Below are positions 15,752-17,805 of a stretch of DNA of 17,805 nt, piece by piece (positions within the stretch are counted from its first letter, which is position 1; each line of letters starts with the position of its first letter). The position numbers and the translations under genes are program-made. The stretch lies in contig CAMWIG010000021.1 of the NCBI GenBank assembly GCA_947174295.1, positions 1 to 17,805 of the forward strand. The letters are read 5' to 3'. Under the pieces are notes generated by a model. It was not told the DNA's origin. It was given only the letters and a program-made list of their open reading frames with translations, and ran no database searches. This stretch comes from an uncultured Alistipes sp. (GTDB lineage: Bacteria > Bacteroidota > Bacteroidia > Bacteroidales > Rikenellaceae).

Positions 15752-15819
15752 CTTGCCGCTCAGGAAATTCCGCGCGCTATTATAATCATGTTGCGAGGAT
15801 AATATGTATTTTATTTCAT

Positions 15820-15930
15820 AGGTATCCTCGCGAGCTCGGCGACGTGCGCCGACCTTCGAACCGCGCCGGAATCACAAAAGGAAGTCAAATGCTTGACTCC
15901 CTTTTGTGATTCGATGCCTGCATCCCCTCT
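15820..15930. repeat. Repeat unit 1 carrying a copy of the tRNA-Arg 3' end
   Basis: It begins AGGTATCCTCGCGAG, has a TCGGCG/CGCCGA hairpin, then a 21-base exact copy (15855-15875) of the tRNA-Arg 3' end from the T-loop through 1 base past the discriminator. A long hairpin follows (15870-15911; 18-bp stem with one A/C mismatch, loop ATGC), then TTCGATGCCTGCAT and CCCCTCT. Preceding it, GCGAGGATA (15793-15801) pairs with TATCCTCGC (15823-15831). A near-copy lies 219 bases downstream. The tRNA part lacks a matching 5' half, so this is not a tRNA gene; it is att-like. Confidence 0.75.
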
Positions 15931-15958
15931 AAATCCCCCTTTGGCAAAGGGGGATTTA
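15930..15958. repeat. REP/MITE-like perfect palindrome
   Basis: A 29-base inverted repeat: left arm TAAATCCCCCTTTG (15930-15943), centre G, right arm CAAAGGGGGATTTA (15945-15958). It is preceded by CATCCCCTC. The shape (C-run and G-run arms, extragenic) is that of dispersed palindromic repeats; I see only one copy here. Confidence 0.55.
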
Positions 15959-16038
15959 CTATTTTGCGCTCCTTAAATTTTCAGCACTTCGGATATATAT
16001 AAAGTTACAGAGACAATATATATATGTCTATTGTTCAA

Positions 16039-16151
16039 AGGTATCCTCGCGAGGTCGTCGACATGCGCCGACCTTCGAACCGCGCCGGAATATAGCGAAT
16101 AAGGAGTGGAAGATTCGGCTCCTTTTGTGATTCGATGCCTGCATTCCCTCT
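16039..16151. repeat. Repeat unit 2 carrying a shorter copy of the tRNA-Arg 3' end
   Basis: Near-copy of unit 1: the same AGGTATCCTCGCGAG start (here completing the palindrome CCTCGCGAGG at 16045-16054), then ATGCGCCGACC and an 18-base exact tRNA-Arg 3' segment (16074-16091). A hairpin follows (AAGGAGTGGAA / TTCGGCTCCTT, 16101-16124), then the shared TTTTGTGATTCGATGCCTGC and CCCTCT. The inner hairpin sequence differs from unit 1, but the arms still pair apart from one G/G mismatch. Confidence 0.7.
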
Positions 16152-16282
16152 CGATTGCATCTGCGCTTGGCATAGTGCCTGTCTCGGAAAATCCCGCAGA
16201 CGATTGAGGAGTGCCGCCGTGAGGCTGTCTGCATTTGAATATGCCGGGTTTGAGGTATACGACCTCGAAGGAGAGGAGCTGC
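16152..16282. other. Short spacer with no recognised gene
   Basis: Between repeat unit 2 and the 59-residue gene I see only minor inverted repeats: GAGGT/ACCTC around ATACG (16252-16266) just beyond that gene's stop, and GCAGAC/GTCTGC (16196-16232). The frame crossing it on the minus strand has no protein-like composition. Confidence 0.4.
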
Positions 16283-16462
16283 TCAATGGTAGTATTCGAT
16301 AAACAGCTGCCCCAGCCCTAACGCCGACAATACGGCAAGTATCATGCTTATGGTTTCATTAGATTTTTCGTCGCCTCTGAACTTTCTCAACAAGTATACG
16401 AATAATTCATAGAGAAACTTGCCTGTAAGCACGCACATCAATATGACAAAAAGTCCTAACAT
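16283..16462 (-). CDS. Small membrane protein, 59 residues, function unknown
   Basis: Minus-strand ATG at 16462 gives MLGLFVILMCVLTGKFLYEL and so on, ending IEYYH then TGA. Two hydrophobic segments (about residues 2-25 and 38-55) flank a basic-then-acidic loop (RKFRGDEKSNE). The composition is plainly protein-like and unlike the surrounding untranslated sequence. It lies 124 bases downstream of the S24 repressor on the same strand, with a leftward intrinsic terminator at 15730-15751. No promoter box is seen directly upstream, so it may be read from the repressor promoter. Small two-helix proteins near a repressor can be holin-like, immunity or toxin proteins, but nothing here decides between these. 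Confidence 0.6.
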   Translation of the reverse strand: MLGLFVILMCVLTGKFLYELFVYLLRKFRGDEKSNETISMILAVLSALGLGQLFIEYYH

Positions 16463-16586
16463 TGTGCACCGATAATTATTTTCATGCGAACTGCCGCTAA
16501 GAAAGATGACTCGCTATTTTCGGCAACCTGCAAAATGTCGCCGTATTTACATAAATATTAAGAATCGCTCCCGTCGTCGGCCACCT

Positions 16587-17264
16587 CTACCTTATGGAAT
16601 TCATGCGTATGCTGGCCTTGACCAGCGCGATGGCCCGTATGCGACTGACGGCTACCTCCTTGTCGGCGTGGTGAGGGTTTTGGCTGACGAGTTTCAGGTA
16701 GCCCTCGCGGTCGGATTTCTGGATGTACTTCACGGTGATGAACTCCTCGCCGTCGAGGTCGTAGGAGAGCAGGTGCATGTCGCCCCAGAAGATGTCGTCC
16801 AGGTCGTGCAGCTGCTTGTAGAGAACTATGTCGCCGCTTTTCAGCAGAGGATACATCGAATCGCCGACGACATATATCGCTCCGTCGCACTTCGGAAGGT
16901 TGGGGATGTGTATGTAGTTCACCGGCTTGATGTCGGCCCGGTCGGTGAACAGCGGAACAAGGCCCGCCGTACCCTCCATGGAGTAGAGCGGCACGCTCTG
17001 CAACGGCACCGATGAGTCGGTGCGACGCGTGAAGGCTGCCGTGATGTCGGGTTCGGCATTGAACATGCGGCCGCGGCCGGATTCCAGCCACTCGGGGTTG
17101 ACGTTAAATTCCTGAACCAATATGTTGCGATTGCGCGACGACAATCCGCTCTTGCCGGTTTCAATCATCGAAAGCGCCGCCTTGCCGACGCCAAGTCGCT
17201 GTGCAAGTTGCTCTTGTGTCATGCCGAGTTCCTTGCGTATCAATTTTAACCGCTCTCCCGTCAT
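16587..17264 (-). CDS. HTH-XRE / peptidase S24 repressor (CI/LexA-like)
   Basis: 225 residues. The N-terminal XRE helix-turn-helix (about 3-58) includes GMTQEQLAQRLGVGKAALSMIETG. The C-terminal S24 domain has catalytic Ser136 in GDSMYPLLKSGD and Lys179 in TVKYIQ. An Ala100-Gly101 pair in EGTAGLVP sits where such repressors cleave themselves. The family represses phage, mobile-element or SOS genes and is inactivated by RecA-stimulated self-cleavage. Its start is 145 bases from a divergent small gene. Its promoter fits the consensus, and two TCAAnnnTTGA palindromes fill the leader, so autoregulation is likely. It is shaped like a phage-type repressor rather than the housekeeping LexA, which normally has a winged-helix N-terminus. 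Confidence 0.93.
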   Translation of the reverse strand: MTGERLKLIRKELGMTQEQLAQRLGVGKAALSMIETGKSGLSSRNRNILVQEFNVNPEWLESGRGRMFNAEPDITAAFTRRTDSSVPLQSVPLYSMEGTAGLVPLFTDRADIKPVNYIHIPNLPKCDGAIYVVGDSMYPLLKSGDIVLYKQLHDLDDIFWGDMHLLSYDLDGEEFITVKYIQKSDREGYLKLVSQNPHHADKEVAVSRIRAIALVKASIRMNSIR

Positions 17265-17286
17265 AATTCTATCGGAATTTATTATA

Positions 17287-17297
17287 TCAATTTTTGA
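17287..17297. promoter_or_regulatory. Candidate operator 1 of the S24 repressor
   Basis: TCAATTTTTGA, an 11-base palindrome of form TCAA-N3-TTGA. It is the reverse complement of operator 2, 29 bases away, and lies 23 bases from the repressor ATG. Confidence 0.55.
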
Positions 17298-17315
17298 ACT
17301 AAAAGTATGTTAAAA

Positions 17316-17326
17316 TCAAAAATTGA
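17316..17326. promoter_or_regulatory. Candidate operator 2 of the S24 repressor
   Basis: TCAAAAATTGA, again TCAA-N3-TTGA, just upstream of the rightward -7 box (17330-17337) and just past the expected leftward transcript start. Repressor bound here could affect both promoters. Confidence 0.55.
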
Positions 17327-17329
17327 ACT

Positions 17330-17337
17330 TATATTTG
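17330..17337 (+). promoter_or_regulatory. Rightward -7 box for the 97-residue gene
   Basis: TATATTTG matches TAnnTTTG, 72 bases before the ATG at 17410. No matching -33 TTTG is present, so the promoter may be weak or need an activator. Confidence 0.45.
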
Positions 17338-17342
17338 TACTG

Positions 17343-17373
17343 CAAAGTTAAGCAATTTATTCAGTCCACCAAA
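17343..17373 (-). promoter_or_regulatory. Leftward consensus promoter for the S24 repressor
   Basis: On the minus strand TTTG (17373-17370), exactly 19 bases, then TAACTTTG (17350-17343): a full match to the Bacteroidetes promoter TTTG-N19-21-TAnnTTTG. It is the best promoter in the window and gives a leader of about 70 bases containing both candidate operators. Confidence 0.7.
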
Positions 17374-17409
17374 CTAATTCGACTAAATCCGTTCTTAAAT
17401 ACCTTTTTT

Positions 17410-17703
17410 ATGTACATTATCGCATCCGAAGTTTACGACCGTCTCGCGGAATGTTTGCGCGACGCAATAGGCGGGAGCTCCTATTTTTCCGGCTCGGTAG
17501 CCGTCATCGACGGCGACACGGAGTGCCGTCTGACGGCATCGCTCATCGTCTATCGCGAACGCATAGTCTCGCCCGAAGGCACGGCGGAGTGCATCTCGGA
17601 CATAGTGCCCGTCTGGTGGGAGAGCCGCACGACGTGCGGTGCCGAAGAGATGCTCGACGACTGCGACTTCGCCGAGATTCGCCGCCGCCTTGCCGAGTGC
17701 TGA
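17410..17703 (+). CDS. Conserved-looking small protein of unknown function, divergent from the repressor
   Basis: 97 residues from the ATG at 17410 (MYIIASEVYDRLAECLRDAI...). The frame is open back to 17323, but that part overlaps the promoters, so the later start is preferred. The protein is acidic, probably cytosolic, without signal peptide or membrane segment. A helix (5-20) is followed by what looks like a beta-sheet region (28-75) with VPVWWE, then a helical acidic end. It contains five Cys (15, 39, 61, 76, 85 and 97 region) without a clear zinc-finger spacing. Position opposite a CI-like repressor suggests the first gene of the controlled transcript. I do not recognise the family. Confidence 0.7.
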   Translation: MYIIASEVYDRLAECLRDAIGGSSYFSGSVAVIDGDTECRLTASLIVYRERIVSPEGTAECISDIVPVWWESRTTCGAEEMLDDCDFAEIRRRLAEC

Positions 17704-17715
17704 GCCGCGGCCGGT

Positions 17716-17790
17716 CGCGCGGGGGGACAAACCCCCCCAGGGACCACGACGACGCCCCCGCGGGAAAAACGCGCATGCCCAAACGGCATG
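17716..17790. other. GC-rich hairpin cluster after the 97-residue gene
   Basis: GGGGGG (17721-17726) pairs with CCCCCC (17732-17737) around ACAAA, starting 17 bases after the stop and possibly acting as a terminator. CATGCC (17774-17779) pairs with GGCATG (17785-17790) around CAAAC. The window then ends in a G-rich run. No gene is seen from 17704 to 17805. Confidence 0.45.
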
Positions 17791-17805
17791 GTGGGGGAGG
17801 GGGGG

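Larger units (their letters stand above)
15651..15760. repeat. 110-base palindromic module bounded by 11-bp inverted repeats
   Basis: AGCGGCAAGCG (15651-15661) is the exact reverse complement of CGCTTGCCGCT (15750-15760). Inside lie three further inverted structures: the tRNA terminator hairpin (15658-15681), a 7-bp-arm palindrome TGTAAAC-GA-GTTTACA (15703-15718), and a terminator hairpin for the opposite strand (15737-15751). A CA dinucleotide flanks both ends. It may be a transcription-insulating module or a small mobile palindromic element. Confidence 0.5.

Noticed and set aside
15820..15875. Reading repeat unit 1 as a complete degenerate tRNA gene
   Set aside because: Only the T-loop/acceptor 3' part matches; the 5' T-stem arm does not pair and there is no D-arm or anticodon stem, so a tail-only att-like copy fits better.
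15820..16151. CRISPR array
   Set aside because: Only two long, imperfect units with structured interiors and a 219-base offset; no short identical repeats with uniform spacers and no cas genes.
16035..16286. 83-codon minus-strand frame through repeat unit 2
   Set aside because: It overlaps the tRNA-tail repeat and hairpin, does not match a parallel frame in unit 1, and has no protein-like features.

Overview
The window looks like chromosomal DNA of a GC-rich Bacteroidales, most likely an Alistipes-type member of the Rikenellaceae. The evidence is the Bacteroidetes -7 promoter box (TAnnTTTG) in several intergenic spaces, the lack of strong Shine-Dalgarno sites, a lipoprotein signal followed by a Ser/Asp-rich stretch, the Bacteroidetes-style RecQ and LptB, and an AroA with a divergent active-site segment. 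The genus is an inference from style, not from a database match.

Layout. Positions 1-383 hold the 5' part of pyrH (minus strand, running off the left edge), divergent from dxs (485-2365). A convergent gene for an 840-residue surface-type lipoprotein (2630-5152, minus) follows. After about 540 bases without a convincing gene come three minus-strand genes: an SDR oxidoreductase (5693-6430), a 70-residue membrane protein (6663-6875) and recQ (6961-9195). From a divergent promoter region at about 9196-9287, a tight six-gene plus-strand cluster starts: lptB, aroA, aroC, prmC, recX and an M23 peptidase (9288-15439). It joins lipopolysaccharide transport, the last two steps of chorismate synthesis, release-factor methylation, recombination control and cell-wall hydrolysis in one probable transcript.

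A tRNA-Arg(TCT) gene at 15570-15643 marks a border. To its right the sequence becomes AT-richer and accessory in character. There is a palindromic module with opposed intrinsic terminators, two further copies of the tRNA 3' end inside two imperfect repeat units about 219 bases apart, a REP-like palindrome, a 59-residue two-helix membrane protein, a HTH-S24 (CI/LexA-like) repressor, and a divergent 97-residue protein of unknown function. The repressor and the 97-residue gene are separated by face-to-face promoters carrying two TCAAnnnTTGA palindromes, a layout resembling a phage or mobile-element switch. I infer that the tRNA-Arg 3' end has been an integration site and that the right end of the window is the start or remnant of an integrated element. 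No integrase is visible here, so that remains unproven.
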